DNA of 64,000 nucleotides from Laguncularia racemosa (Eukaryota > Streptophyta > Magnoliopsida > Myrtales > Combretaceae), in NCBI GenBank assembly GCA_037954665.1, contig JBBMOL010000285.1, positions 310,001 to 374,000 on the forward strand, given 5' to 3'. The notes beneath the pieces are model-generated. The model was not told where the DNA came from and did not search any database. It saw only the letters and a program-made list of their open reading frames with translations. Both the position numbers and the translations under genes were made by a program. Below, in pieces: positions 37,566 through 48,520 of this stretch. Each line of letters starts with the position of its first letter. Position 1 is the stretch's first letter.

Positions 37566-38960
37566 ATGTTGAATGATAGCGTGAATGGGGGAATTGGTGA
37601 TGCAGCCAATAGTCAGATTGGTGGAGGTTAGGGTCATAATGTTGCAGGTAGGAGGACTTTGGAAGAATAGCTCCAGGATCTTACTACCATAGTTGCTACT
37701 TTGGCAACTAGGATTGACAGAATGACATTACCACAACCACCAGTGGTAAACCTTCAGGCACCACCTCGGTTAGCTCCACAGAATCCTCAAAGAGACAGAG
37801 TAGTGGGAGATGGAAATCTGAATAGAATGATGGGTGAGGAACATCATCCATACAGAGAAGAAAGGGATGATAACTTTAAGGCTAATCCATATCAGAATAG
37901 GGATTTCAGGCCACCACGAGGATTAGAATATGTGAAACTGTAGATGCCTTCTTATGATAGCAAGGGATCAACTGATGATTATTTAGATTGGGAGGACAAG
38001 GTTGAGGGTCTCTTTGAATGTTATGAGATCGATGATAATACTAGAGTCCGATTGGTTGCTGTCGAGTTTACAGGATATGCTGCAATATGGTGGAAGAATT
38101 TGATTATCAGCAAGCGTAGGGATGAAGAGGCTGAGATTCAGATATGGAGGGATATGAAAAGGGTGTTGAGAAAAAGATTCATTCCTGAGCACTACAAACA
38201 GGCACTATTTATGAGACTACAAACTTTGAGGCAAGGAAGCAAGACAGTGGATGATTATGTGTAGGAATTTGAAACCCTCATGATTAGATGTGGGTCCATC
38301 GAACCTCCAGAACAAACCGTAGCACGCTTCGTCTCAGGCTTGAAATATGAAATAGTGTGTGTTTTTGAGTTGCAACGCTATAGTACACTTGATGAGGCTA
38401 TTCAGTTGGCCTTAAAAGTGGAGAGGCAAAGGAGGTCCAACTTGTTTAGGGCTCTGAGCAATAGGCCCAATACTATTACAAGACCCATAGTAGCTGACGG
38501 TTGATCAGGGGGAACAAAGGCAGTAGGTGAGGCAGTGAGAGTAGTTGACAAAACTACCCCAAACACTGCTAGAGAAAATTTACCCACTAGGAAGGGTAAA
38601 GAGGTAATAGCGCCAAATATGAGGCAAACTGTTCCCGAATCTACTAGTGGAAATGCATGCCAAATCAAGTGCTTTAAATACATGGGATTTGGGCATATGG
38701 CAGCACAGTGTCCAAATAAGAGGGTGATGACTGTTATGGAGGGCACTGAGGAAGATGTTGAGGATGACAGGGAACAAACTGAGCCTACAGATTTACCAAT
38801 AACACTGTAGGAGTATTATGATGACCAGACTACGGAAACACATGAGGAGTGTACAGGTGAACAATATCTACCTATTAATGTGTTATGCAAGGCTCTAACC
38901 ATATCTCTATATACTAGAGACATGTAGAGGGAGAACATATTTCACACCTCTTGCAGAATC
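37566..38960 (+). pseudogene. G1 gag, one frame with in-frame stops
   Basis: From the ATG at 37566 a single frame runs through the whole gag. It is broken only by stops, all explicable as transitions (for example TAG at 37941 and 38262 where Gln is expected, TGA at 38502 where Arg is expected). The retrotransposon gag domain is clear: 'MPSYDSKGSTDDYLDWEDKV', 'VAVEFTGYAAIWW', 'RKRFIPEHYKQALFMRLQ', 'RQGSKTVDDYV.EFETL', then 'ARFVSGLKYEI'. A CCHC zinc knuckle at 38670-38711 reads CFKYMGFGHMAAQC, with the second Cys changed to Tyr (TAC at 38679). An acidic segment follows. Gag would form the particle core and bind element RNA; with these lesions it cannot. Confidence 0.88.
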
Positions 38961-39340
38961 AGAGGTAACCTTGTGTACTCATCATCAATAGTGGTAATTG
39001 CACAAATGTTATACCTACTGCACTTGTAGACAAATTACATTTGTCTACTATCCCACATTCTAGCCCTTATAACTTGCATTGGTTAGATAATCAAGGCAGT
39101 ATGTATGTTACACTAAGGGCAAAGGTCCCTGTGAGTGTTGGGCAGAAATATCATGATGAGATCCTATGTGATGTAATCCCTATGCATGCATTCCATTTAT
39201 TGTTAGGTAGACCCTGGTTGTTTGATCGGCAGGTGTTACATGATGGGTTTAGAAACACCTACATGTTCAGTATAGGTGAGTCTCGCATAGTACTATCACC
39301 AATGACTCCATTTGAGGTACATCAGTTTTAGGAACAAATT
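38961..39340 (+). pseudogene. G1 protease (retropepsin), frameshifted
   Basis: After a frameshift relative to gag, the frame at 39041-39331 gives the second part of a gypsy retropepsin: 'HWLDNQGSMYVTLRAKVPVSVG', 'CDVIPMHAFHLLLGRPWLFD' and 'HDGFRNTYMF'. The GRPW motif near the flap/C-terminal end is intact. The catalytic DSG, expected near 38985-39000, is disrupted in this copy. The frame stops at 39329; only about 125 bp separate it from the 3' LTR, where pol should have continued. Confidence 0.82.
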
Positions 39341-39399
39341 AGAACTACTTCCACTACATTTGATAGCCGGAAGAGCAGGTCAATAGAGATATCAGGGTT

Positions 39400-39449
39400 C
39401 AGTTCCAAAACTGATCCTCTAAATTTGAGGGCAAATCTCTCAGAAGCCC
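39400..39449 (+). pseudogene. G1 residual integrase C-terminus at the deletion junction
   Basis: A short stretch encoding 'DPLNLRANLSEARGDD' corresponds to 'DLSNLRANLPEAQGDD' at the end of G3 pol (about 49765-49812). This defines the right side of the internal deletion that removed RT, RNase H and nearly all of integrase. Confidence 0.75.
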
Positions 39450-39456
39450 GAGGAGA
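39450..39456 (+). other. G1 polypurine tract
   Basis: GAGGAGA immediately before the 3' LTR start. The same sequence precedes the G3 3' LTR as AGGAGA. Confidence 0.7.
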
Positions 39457-40470
39457 TGATGAGAAATTTTTTGGCACCTCCTATACCTTCAAAACTAGAT
39501 TTAGCTAATGATCTAAATCGCTTATATTTTTACTTCATATCTTTTTATCTAATGAAAATTTGAGAAATAATCTTACAAGTACGATAATAATTCTCTATGG
39601 GATGCCAATATGTCCTACACTAGTTGATGGCCACGGGACATCTTTAGATTTATAATCAAAGACCTGCTGTGATTGTTTCCATTTCGAAGCATTGGCTCAT
39701 GAAGATTTATGATATTTTTGTACTATGTAATTGTTCTATGGACTATTTTATGTTGTATTTTCTTTTGGGACACTTTCATTTTGATTGTAATTTCCATTTA
39801 GGACCAGCCACCTTAAAAGTGGCATAGTTGTAATTTTGTACATTTTCTAACCCTAAAGGGAGCAAGTATAAATACTTGCTTATAGTAGGGTTTGAGGAGG
39901 CCAATTTTTAGACTAGAACATCACATTTTCGTGAGAGAGCTTAGGGTTTCCTTAGTTCAATTTCCTCTTATCAATTTCAATCCCAAGAGTTGAGATTGTG
40001 GCGAGTGCAACAATTGAAATTGTAAGTCATATCAATGTCTAATTGTTGTGTTTCTTTTTATTCTCTAGTGTGTAATATTTAGGGTTAGATTAGAACATTT
40101 CTTGGTCAGATTTGAATTGGTATCAATTCGAAATAGTGTGTTTATTTTGAGTAATTATCATACTTATGATTCAACATCAACATTTGTTTGTCATTTTGAA
40201 CCGTGAATTGGATATTATGGGAAGGGAGGTTTCTGGAATTGGTTCTTGTTCATCTTGATGTATTTCACATGGAATTCATTTGTGATTATTGTATATTGAA
40301 GAAATTATCTTTGTGGAATTGAATTGCAGCAATTGAGCATTCGGAACTTATTGCATTTTCACCATGGATTCACGCAATTTCCTAGCTTGTTGAACTGGAT
40401 TTGATCTTGTGAATTGAAGTTGTTTCTTTGATTCATTTGCATGTACTTAATCTTGGTTTTAGGCACATCA
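39457..40470 (+). repeat. G1 3' LTR
   Basis: 1014 bp, same length as the 5' LTR. TATA box at 39867-39874. Ends ..TTTTAGGCACATCA, followed by the TSD ACGAG. Confidence 0.93.
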
Positions 40471-40475
40471 ACGAG

Positions 40476-40695
40476 CATGTAGATGCCCGTGTATTATTCT
40501 ATGGAGTTTTTTCCTCTTTGCACACCTTTGGCAAGCATATTGGCACGGGAGTATTTGAGTCTGTGCTAGTTAGCATGCCCATCAACACAAGCATGCTTAG
40601 ACCTGTGTTGCACATATTGTCTTGCATGGACACATTGTCTTACACGATTTTGCATTATTATCTTGCACGAGTACATTGTCTTACACAATTCTGCA
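40476..40695 (-). repeat. G2 3' LTR, right piece
   Basis: Continues 35290-35491 after removal of G1. It matches 44401-44531 and 50817-50906, including the 'acctgtgttgcacatatt' block near 40601, which is the empty counterpart of the G3 insertion site. LTR start (minus) TGCAGAATTG at 40695. Confidence 0.82.
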
Positions 40696-40712
40696 TCATT
40701 CTCTCTCACTTG
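40696..40712 (-). other. G2 polypurine tract
   Basis: Minus-strand CAAGTGAGAGAGAATGA directly abutting the LTR start, as expected for a plus-strand primer. Confidence 0.75.
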
Positions 40713-41060
40713 AGAAGAACTTGACCCTGAGTTCTCTTCTAGATATAATGGAACATCGTCTAGGTAAAAAGGAAATATATCTACCGCATTGAATGCCTTG
40801 GAAATGCCCATACTATTAGGCAGTCTAACCATATAAGTGCTGTCATTAATCTTCTACAATATCTGGTATAGACTATACATGTTGGTTTACAGCTTGTTGT
40901 ACTTCCCCACTGGAAATCTCTCTCTTTGTGGGAACATCATCAGCTAATCACCTAGTAAGAATAATTTCTTCCTACGATGTTTATTTGCTACTGTTTTGTA
41001 CTTGGTATTGGCTTAATCTATCTTCCCTCACACCTTTGTTGTTAGTACTTATTTCAAAAT
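40713..41060 (-). pseudogene. G2 integrase C-terminal tail
   Basis: Minus-strand frames give 'ANTKYKTVANKHRRKKLF', 'RERFPVGKYNKL', 'YQIL.KINDSTYMVRLPNSMGISKAFNAVDIFPF' and 'PLYLEENSGSSSSQV'. This is the basic linker, SH3-like GPF/GPY-type region and C-terminal end of a chromovirus-like integrase. The preceding catalytic core, RNase H and RT are absent; upstream sequence is the protease region. A stop-free frame continues from here into the LTR. Confidence 0.82.
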
Positions 41061-41560
41061 TGATGCATGTACAACTTTGGACTCTCATATAATATCCTCC
41101 ATCTCCTTTTTCGTCTACTTAATTGTAAGGAAAGAATGTCCCTCTACCTTAGAAGGTGTAGAACCATTCACTAACTTCAAAGGCAAGAGTAAACTTCACT
41201 CCATCTTTTTCCAATCTGTATACATTCTTCCTACCCGCATGCTAGGCAATGACATCATACTACCAAGGCCTACCAAAAAACAAGTGATAGACATCCATAT
41301 CCACTACATCACAATACACCTCATCTCAATATTTTCCAATGGAAAAGGGTACTTCATAAAGTTCTTTAATCGTAATCTTCGCTGCTGCCTTAATCCACCT
41401 AATGGTATATAGGTTGGATGATTCTCTATCAACAATTATAATGCATGTATAGCATCCTTGCCTATGATATTCCAACAATTCCACTATCTACTATCAATTC
41501 AAAGAGTCTTCAATCAATTCTGCATTTAGTGTAGAAGAATTGATGTCGTTGAGTCTATTC
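41061..41560 (-). pseudogene. G2 protease (retropepsin)
   Basis: Minus-strand 'FELIVDSGIVGIS' places an intact catalytic DSG at 41480-41488. After stops and a frameshift, 'VVDMDACHLLFGRPW' (about 41245-41295) and 'RLEKDGVKFTL' give the C-terminal half. After this the linker toward RT begins and then sequence jumps to the integrase tail. Confidence 0.75.
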
Positions 41561-41927
41561 CTCCCATTTTGGTGATAGCATCAATTTCCTTATTACATAG
41601 GCTTGTTCATCATATTCCTCTTCATCTTCATAGTACTCACCCCCTCTATGTGGTTCACAACAAATTCCATCCTCTCTATCGCTCTCTACTAAGTTAATAT
41701 CTCTTTTGTTGGGACACTCATTAGATCGATGCCCTATTTGATTACATCAGTAACACTTCCCCAATATTGGCTTCGCATAAGGATTGTTCTATTTTTGTGT
41801 CATTCGTCTTAACTTGCTTCTCGCCCATTGCTCTTTCTTCTTTCCTATTACTAACTTCTCCTTACGACTCTAAGGTAGTCTTAATCTTCTCAATTATAGG
41901 CTTACTTAAACTTTCATCCCCGAATCT
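41561..41927 (-). pseudogene. G2 gag C-terminal part with zinc knuckle
   Basis: Continues the gag frame left of the TIR element: 'SKRFGDESLSKP', a Lys/Arg-rich stretch, then a CCHC knuckle at about 41715-41757 reading CY.CNQIGHRSNEC, where the stop is TGA, consistent with CGA (Arg) decay. An acidic 'GGEYYEDEEEYDEQAY' segment follows, leading to protease. Confidence 0.82.
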
Positions 41928-43222
41928 CTTGCTACCATTGTTGTCAAAATCGCATTTCAACTCGTACGATTCAACGATTTTACGAGTTTGTATATATATT
42001 CCCAGGTAACTCGCATACAAAATCGGAGAGGAGCAAAATTGTAATAAAATCGCGATTTTGAATAGTAAAATCGTTCAAAATCGCGATTCTATCCGTTTCA
42101 ACCGATTCCACAAATATTTACAACTATAGGCTTCCACGCAAATAACACACGGCCGTGTCTTAGACCGTGTACTCAACCGTGTGTGTTTCTGTGGATTTTC
42201 CAAGCTCAAAACATGGTCGTACCTTCAACCGTGTGTGCTTCTGTGGGCATGTTTCCTTGACATACGGTCGTGCAATGCTCTTCCCCTATTCCTTCCAAAA
42301 AGCATTTATGTATGAGTCATACCCACGTGCTTTCCTATTGTAGGGAAGTATGAGTCATACCCCAACATGTTCATCGGTCATAACTCCTCTCTTGTCAGTG
42401 TGTTACGTTGCATTGAAGTCTTTGTGTTTGTGTTCGTCGATTGTTAGTCTTCTTGTTCCTATTTGTGATCATGTTCATATTAAAGCACTTGTGTTTGATT
42501 GCTGCAACTTTCCTTATTTTAACTAATATTTTTGTAATAGTAAATAAAATAAATGGTAGATAACTTTAATTTTATAAGAATTTTTTAGATTTTTAATTTT
42601 ATAGGAAAGGTATAAATGTATTTATATTTCTATCTTTTCAATATATCATTCTCATAGTTAAGTAAATGTGAGATATTGTTAAGTAAATATATTTTCAATT
42701 AATAATCACGAATAGTGCAAAAATTTATCTAATAATATATAATTTTGAAGGTTTTCTTGTTATAGTATCTTCTTTATTATGTACTTTTGGTCATTTTTTA
42801 ATATTTCTCCTTTCTAATGGTATATCTTCATTATCAATTTTTATTTATTAGTAATTTCTTAAAGTCACAATTGATTTTTAAATTTTATCTATTATCTTTT
42901 AGTTTTTGTATATAGAACTAGGTGAAACTTGTTTTATATATGGTTTATCATTTTAGAAATAAAATATTTATATTATACAACTTATGCTCGATTATCTATA
43001 TTATGACTTTTATTGCAAATTTGCAATTTATGGCTAAAATAAATACTTAATTTCCTCATTTCTATTATTAATTATATTTTTTAATGACTATTGTAAGTGA
43101 ATTTATAATATTTGAAAGTTATTTTACACAGGTTGTAGAAACTTACGTTTCTATGTTCCGATTCTACGGACCCCTTAGCGATTCTACGTAAAATCGCGAT
43201 TTTGACAACCATGCTTGCTACC
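41928..43222. mobile_element. Non-autonomous TIR DNA transposon with 9-bp TSD
   Basis: The element at 41937-43213 (1277 bp) is flanked by CTTGCTACC at 41928-41936 and 43214-43222. Terminal inverted repeats GTTGTCAAAATCGC (41940-41953) and GCGATTTTGACAAC (43196-43209) are a perfect 14-bp match, with imperfect outer bases. Subterminal regions repeat TCGCGATTTT, CGATTCTA and similar words in both orientations. No transposase is encoded. A 9-bp TSD points to the Mutator-like group; a hAT origin (8-bp TSD) cannot be excluded because the repeat can be read as 8-10 bp. It interrupts G2 gag. Confidence 0.87.
42137..42275. repeat. CCGTGTGTG-rich block inside the TIR element
   Basis: ACACGGCCGTGTC, GACCGTGTACTC, ACCGTGTGTGTTTCTGTGG, ACCGTGTGTGCTTCTGTGG and ACGGTCGTG follow each other. 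A 22-bp unit (42175 and 42228 regions) is repeated almost exactly. GC-rich compared with the rest of the element. Confidence 0.65.
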
Positions 43223-44165
43223 ACCATCAAATTGACTATTCTTCTCCTATAACATCAATTCTGCCCTAAGAGCTATGTTTTTAACCTCATTCAAAGTCCA
43301 TAAAACATGTACTCCAATTTTGTCCCAAATTAGCAATTTCAAACCATCCAAATATCTAGCCACCTACTAATCCTCACTCTCCTTCAGGTCATTCCTCTCT
43401 GCTAACCGCATGAATTCTGCAGTATATTCATGTACAATCCTCTACCCCTGGTGACACTGTTGATATTGCTAAAAAAGGATTTGCTCATAATCGGGAGGTA
43501 GGAAATTCCATTGTAATAACCACATCATTCTATAACAAGTTCTCACCAATTGCTTACCATAGCAGTACCTCCTACTTTGAAGTCTCTCCCACTAAGCCAT
43601 TACACCCCCTTTCAATCTACACATAACCAATTTCACTCTCCTTCCCTCAAGAATTTCCATATTCTCAAAGAATCTATCAATTTCAACAATCTTATCAATA
43701 AAATCTTTAATATTTAAATTATTGTTAAAGCTGGGATTATTGACCTTTAGCTTGAATTCCCTGCTATCTCCATAATCAATCTCACAATTATTCCTCTTAT
43801 ATCTGCCACCACCATTGCCTCTTCTACATGGCTGCTCCTCTTTAAACAACTCATGGTCTTCCTCCTCCGCATCATCTTCAGACATTTTATAACCCATGAT
43901 TTATAGCTACAAGTTTAATAATAGGATCACTGCATGTATGCTTTGCCTTAGGTCACATCCCACCACCATTACTATTTCTATTGACATCAAATCCCATCAC
44001 ATCGAAATGCTTGATCATGTCATCAAAGCGCTATTCTAAACATTAGAATCTTTAATCTATGTTATCCAACACTGCCCTTTAAGCCTGCACTTCAATTCAT
44101 AGGGCTTCTACAGCTCGAGCAATGTTCAAAACCTAACTACCTCCTAAACTGTTGTCTCTTGACAT
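43223..44165 (-). pseudogene. G2 gag, N-terminal and central part
   Basis: Minus-strand ATG at 44165, 18 bases after the PBS, opens 'MSRDNSLGGS'. A decayed N-terminal part with 'RFDDMIKHFDVMG' follows. The best-preserved frame (43592-43897) contains 'REFKLKVNNPSFNNNLNIKDF' and 'IVEIDRFFENMEI', the classic gypsy gag core, running to 'VKLVMCRLKGGVMA'. It continues as 'NFLPPDYEQILF.QYQQC', 'RIVHEYTAEFMRLAERNDL' and 'VARYLDGLK'. The frame is cut at 43222 by the TIR element and resumes at 41927. Stops are scattered. Confidence 0.87.
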
Positions 44166-44182
44166 CTTTACAAGAATTTCTT

Positions 44183-44194
44183 GATCTGATACCA
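44183..44194 (-). other. G2 primer-binding site
   Basis: Minus-strand TGGTATCAGATC, close to the initiator tRNA-Met complement (last three bases diverged), two bases from the LTR end at 44197. Confidence 0.78.
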
Positions 44195-44196
44195 AC

Positions 44197-44531
44197 TAAC
44201 ATAGCAAGTTAGCATGAAAACACAAGATCAATCAATAGTTGATCTCCAAAATTACAAGAATGTAACAAAATCTCTCTCTTAAAGACATATCAAATCGTTA
44301 TATGTGATAAGATAAAAACTAAAAACCAAAAAGAGCAATACAAAATCCTAATCGTCCTTCACTAACTTGTCGACGTGGTTCAACGCAATCTTTAGCACAA
44401 GCATGTAAAAGCTCGTGTATTATTCTGTAGAGTTTTTTCCTTTTCACACACCTTTAGTACACCCATTAGCATAGGTGTGTTTGAGCTCACGCTAACTAGC
44501 ATGCTTAACAACATGGGCATGCTTGGACTTG
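44197..44531 (-). repeat. G2 5' LTR, left piece
   Basis: Adjacent to the G2 PBS and collinear with 35290-35491 plus 40476-40605. Cut at 44531 by G3; resumes at 50817. Confidence 0.82.
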
Positions 44532-45549
44532 TGATAGGAATCAGACTCCTACATGACCTATCACTAGGGCCCGAACTAAGGGTCTACACAACTTAGTTTT
44601 GAGAATCTTATATGAGAAACCCAATTCTAAGAAAGCTAATTTATTTTCTTCATTCCTACCTTATAATTGTTATGCATTCTAGCAAGTTCACTTATCAGTC
44701 CTACAAGGTGCCAAATCACCTATACTTTTGAGTGAGTCGGGATCCTCATCGCGGCTCAATTCAAAAAATCTTGAAGACCGACATCTTGAAGACCAATTTC
44801 TTTTATATATTTTTCATTTACGTGGACTATTTTATGTTGTAATTTTCTTTTGGGACACTTTCATTTTTTTTGTAATTCTCATTTAGGACCGGCCACCCTA
44901 CAAGTGGCATAGTTGTAATTTTGTGTACTTTCTAACCCTAAAGGGAGCAAATATAAATACTTGCTTAAGTAGGGCTTTGGGAGGCCAACTTTTTAGAACA
45001 AACACTCATTTTCACGTGAGAGAATTAGGGTTTCCTAGTTCAAATTTCCTCTTATCAATTTCAATCTCAAGAGTTGAGATTGTGGCGAGTGCAACTCTTG
45101 AAATTGTGAGTTATATCAATTTCAATTTGTTGTGATTTCCTTTCTTCTCTAGCGTGTAATATCTAGGGTTGAATTAGAATATTTCTTAGTCAAATTTGAT
45201 TTATAATTATTCGAATTATTGTGCTAATTTGAGTTCTTGTTATACTTGATTGATATTCCTCATTTTTACACATTGTTAAACCGTGAAAATATTTGTTGTG
45301 GAAGGGGGGTCACGGTTATTTTCTTGTGGATTTTGAGTAGTAATCACGTGGGTTTTGAAGTATAATTTGTGATCATCATCGAGGAATATACTATTGTGTT
45401 GATCCATTTCATGTAATACATCATTCAGACCATATATTGCAATTAGGGTCATGCTACAATTACTTCACCTTGAACCAAATTGTCCTAGTCATTTAGGGAT
45501 TGTTATTTGGTTTAATTTGCATGTGCTTAATCCCCTTTTAGGCACATCA
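44532..45549 (+). repeat. G3 5' LTR
   Basis: Starts TGATAGGAATCAGACTCC, ends ..TTTTAGGCACATCA. TATA box at 44952-44959 (context GCAAATATAAATACTTGC). Confidence 0.92.
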
Positions 45550-45554
45550 TAATT

Positions 45555-45566
45555 TGGTACCAGCGC
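45555..45566 (+). other. G3 primer-binding site
   Basis: TGGTACCAGCGC, two bases off the initiator tRNA-Met complement, five bases after the LTR end. Confidence 0.85.
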
Positions 45567-46500
45567 TTGTCGTTGTGAGAAGGGATTGATTGCAATTTGA
45601 AATTCGGAAGTTAGGGAATTGTTGAATAGCACATTGATTTGAATTTGCTTAATGTGAAGCTTGAATTATCTAATTATGTTGTTGAGGAGTTGTTGTAGAC
45701 GTAGGGCAATTGTGAATCCTTATCATCTTGTTATTGCCGTGATCTTTGAAGGAAAAATAAAAAGTGTATTTCCTAGTGTTTGTTGTGGAATTGGAAATAC
45801 AATATTTGTGGTAAAAAGAGAAAAGTGAATTGTTGTGTGTTGCTTTCGGAAATTGAGGAGTAACATTTGTGATTTTCAAACTTGAATTTTCATAATTGAG
45901 GTGTGAGTTAAGGAAGCAATTTGAATTTCAAAACACACTAAGTGATTGAGTAATTGTGTGTTCATTTGAATTTAAAAGTGGCTCCTTACCATTTATGGAA
46001 TAGAGCAATTATTGAACTCAATTTGAATTTGAATTTGAGCTGCCTTGATTGTTGAAAATTGCCGTTTATTAACTTGTGTGGAAGTGGAAAAGTGCACCGT
46101 GACTTGAAGGTGTAAGTGTGTGGTGTTGTATTTTTTAAAGATATTAAAGAGTATGTGCATTTGGCATGGGTTTTGGTGTGTGTAATATAGTGAAGTGTTG
46201 TTGGTGGCGTGAATTGGTGGAACCGTGAGTAAGAGTAGTAGAGTGGCGGTAGATTTTGATTATTTTGTATTTTTTGAGGTGCTACACATTGTGGTTGATT
46301 GTAGTGTGAAATCTAAATAAGAAAATGAAGGTTGAGTAATAGAATTTAAAATTCAAATAAGTCATTAAAGTGTGAAAGTAATTGAACTAGTTACTTAAGC
46401 ACTTAGAGTTAAATTTAAATTCTATCTGCTTAAGAGTAGTTGTGTACTTGAGCCGTGGAAGGTGTGAAGATTATTATTGTGGTGTTGAATTTAAACACAA
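45567..46500 (+). other. G3 leader; gag absent
   Basis: About 930 bp of GTTGTG/GAATTTGAATT-rich sequence without coding homology. Compared with G1, the sequence goes from leader-like DNA straight to the region just before protease, so the gag segment seems to have been removed by a deletion. Confidence 0.6.
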
Positions 46501-46549
46501 CAATGTCTAGTGAGATGTTTCAATATGCTAATGTGTTGCGCTGAACATT

Positions 46550-47030
46550 GATTACATTTGCTACTAAGGATGAAGAACAAAGGGAAAACTTGTTCCATAC
46601 TTCTTATAGGGTATAAGGAAATTTGTATGTCCTTATAGTTGATGGTGGTAGTTATACCAATGTAGTAGCTGCATCGTTAGTATCGAAGTTAAGACTTACC
46701 ACCACTCCACATCTTAAACCATATAAATTGCATTAGCTTAGTGATCAGAGGAGTTTGCATATGACCTAAAGAGCTAGGGTACCATTCAGTGTAAGGGATA
46801 AATATTGTGATGAGATTGAGTGTGATATCTTGCCTATGTGTGCATCCCATATATTGCTTGGTAAGCCTTGGTTATATGATAGGAAGGTCTTGCATGATGG
46901 CTTCACGAATACTTATGTGTTCCAAAAGGAAGGCAAATGCATTATTCTGAATCTGATGTCACCTTCAAAGGTCCAAAAGGTTCAGCAACAGATCAGTAGG
47001 CTATCAGAGGCTAAAAGGGCTTCAATATAG
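46550..47030 (+). pseudogene. G3 protease (retropepsin)
   Basis: One frame covers 'RENLFHTSYRV', a region also present just before protease in G1, then 'LIVDGGSYTNVV', 'TTTPHLKPYKLH' and 'RARVPFSVRDKYCDEIECDILPMC'. The downstream open frame (46830-47030) gives 'SHILLGKPWLYDRKVLHDGFTNTYVF'. The catalytic D-S/T-G is DGG (46641-46649), so the active-site Ser/Thr is lost. Two in-frame stops interrupt the domain. Confidence 0.85.
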
Positions 47031-47142
47031 TGTAATGATTCTGAGGAAAAGAAGGTATTATTGATGGAACAAGGTGAAATGGAGAGGCTAGTTACAGAAG
47101 AGACTCTAGTATACTTGCTTTTAGCTGAGATGTGCATTAGGG

Positions 47143-47904
47143 GTGCAAGAACCACAGTCTCTACCTTCAGCAGTTTCTCAAGTATTGAATGAGTATACTG
47201 ACATTTTTCCTAATGATTTGCCAGCAGGGTTACCACCTTTAAGAGGGATAGAGCATGCTATCGATCTAATGCCCGGTTTAGTATTACCAAACCGACCTGC
47301 ATATCGCATGAATCCTGAGGAGGCTAGGGAATTGAAGTGCCAAGTGGATGAGTTGGTTGAGCAGGGGTTTATTAGAGAGAGTCTCAACCCATGTGCTGTT
47401 CCCACCCTTCTTGTTCCTAAAAAGGATATTACATAGAGAATGTGTATCGATAACAAAGCCATCAACATCAAATACAGGTATCCTATTCCTAGACTTGATG
47501 ATATGTTAGATGAGTTGCATGGTTCACAGGTTTTCTCCAAAGTGGATCTTCAAAGTAGATATCACCAAATTCGGATGAGAGAGGGGGACAAATGGAAAAC
47601 CGCTTTCAAAACACGTCATGGACTGTATGAGTGGTTGGTTATGCCCTTTGGTTTGAGTAATGCTCCTAGTACATTTATGAGGCTAATGAATCATGTAATG
47701 AAAGAATTTCTAGGAAAATTTGTTGTTATTTATTTTAATGATATTCTGATCTATATCAAAAACCTAAAACAACATGTGGAGCATCTTCGGGTAGTATTCT
47801 CAGTATTGAGGGCACAACAGCTATTTGCAAATCTTTAGAAGTGTTCTTTTTACCAAACTGAGGTAACATTTTTAGGTTTTTTTGTATCTGGTTCAGGTGT
47901 TAGG
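47143..47904 (+). pseudogene. G3 reverse transcriptase
   Basis: Well-preserved gypsy RT in one frame with stops at 47434 and 47836. Order: 'EYTDIFPNDLPAGLPPLRGI', 'NRPAYRMNPEEARELKCQV', 'VPTLLVPKKD', 'RMCIDNKAINIKYRYPIPRLDDMLDELHG', 'FSKVDLQSRYHQIRMREGD', 'AFKTRHGLYEWLVMPFGLSNAPSTF', then 'VVIYFNDILIY'. The catalytic Tyr-Phe-Asp-Asp box is YFND because codon 47737-47739 is AAT instead of GAT. The first catalytic Asp ('KVDLQS') is present. A frameshift separates it from protease. Confidence 0.93.
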
Positions 47905-48520
47905 GTGGATGAGGAGAAAGTGAGGATAATCAAGGAATGGCCAACACCTACCCCAGTTACTGAGGTAAGAAGTTTTCATGGACTTGCATCTTTTTATAAA
48001 TGCTTTGTCCATAATTTCAGTAGTATTGTCAATCCTCTCACAGAACTGACTAAAATGAATGTACCTTTTATCTGGAGTGAAAGGGCCCAGAGGAGTTTTG
48101 AAGAGGTAAAAGAAAAACTCACTTGTGCTCCATTATTGGCTACTTGATTTTGACAAAGTTTTTAAGTTAGAATGTAATGCTTTTTGGGATTGGAATTGGT
48201 GTTGTACTAATGCAAGAAAAGAGACCCGTAACATATTTTAGTGAGAAGTTGAGTGGTGCAACTTTAAACTATTCTATATATGATAAGGAATTTTATTCCT
48301 TAATGAGGGCTCTCATGACGTGGTAACATTATCTCCTCTCGAGTTTATTATTTATACAGATCATGAATCTTTGAAACATTTTAGGCGACAGCAGAATTTG
48401 TCTAAATGCCAAGCTAAGTGGGTGGAGTTTTTGGAGGGTTTTGCTTATGTGATAAAGTTCAAAAAAGGTAATCAGAATATTGTTGCTGACACTTTATCAC
48501 AACGGTATATACTTATCACT
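47905..48520 (+). pseudogene. G3 RT connection and RNase H
   Basis: 47905-48147 continues the RT frame: 'VRIIKEWPTPTPVTEVRSFHGLASFYKCFVHNFSSI' and 'FIWSERAQRSFEEVKEKL'. RNase H begins near 48130 with 'APLLA' and then shifts frame around 48150-48320. The 48320 frame resumes with 'FIIYTDHESLKHFRRQQNLSK', 'WVEFLEGFAYVIKFKKGNQN' and 'VADTLSQR', the C-terminal RNase H motifs. The catalytic first Asp region is in the shifted part. It would degrade the RNA strand of the hybrid. Confidence 0.87.

Larger units (their letters stand above)
35487..40475 (+). mobile_element. G1: complete-ended, RT-less Ty3/gypsy element
   Basis: The element spans 35492-40470, flanked by ACGAG at 35487-35491 and 40471-40475. 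The two LTRs are 1014 bp each (35492-36505 and 39457-40470) with TGATG..CATCA ends. I count about 62 substitutions and no indels between them (about 6 percent), mostly transitions. The interior of 2951 bp carries PBS, a long leader, gag with zinc knuckle and protease, then jumps directly to the last residues of the integrase region and the PPT. RT, RNase H and most of integrase are missing, so the element was mobilised in trans or deleted later. It is inserted in the 3' LTR of G2. The LTRs are related to those of G3 and G4. Confidence 0.93.
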
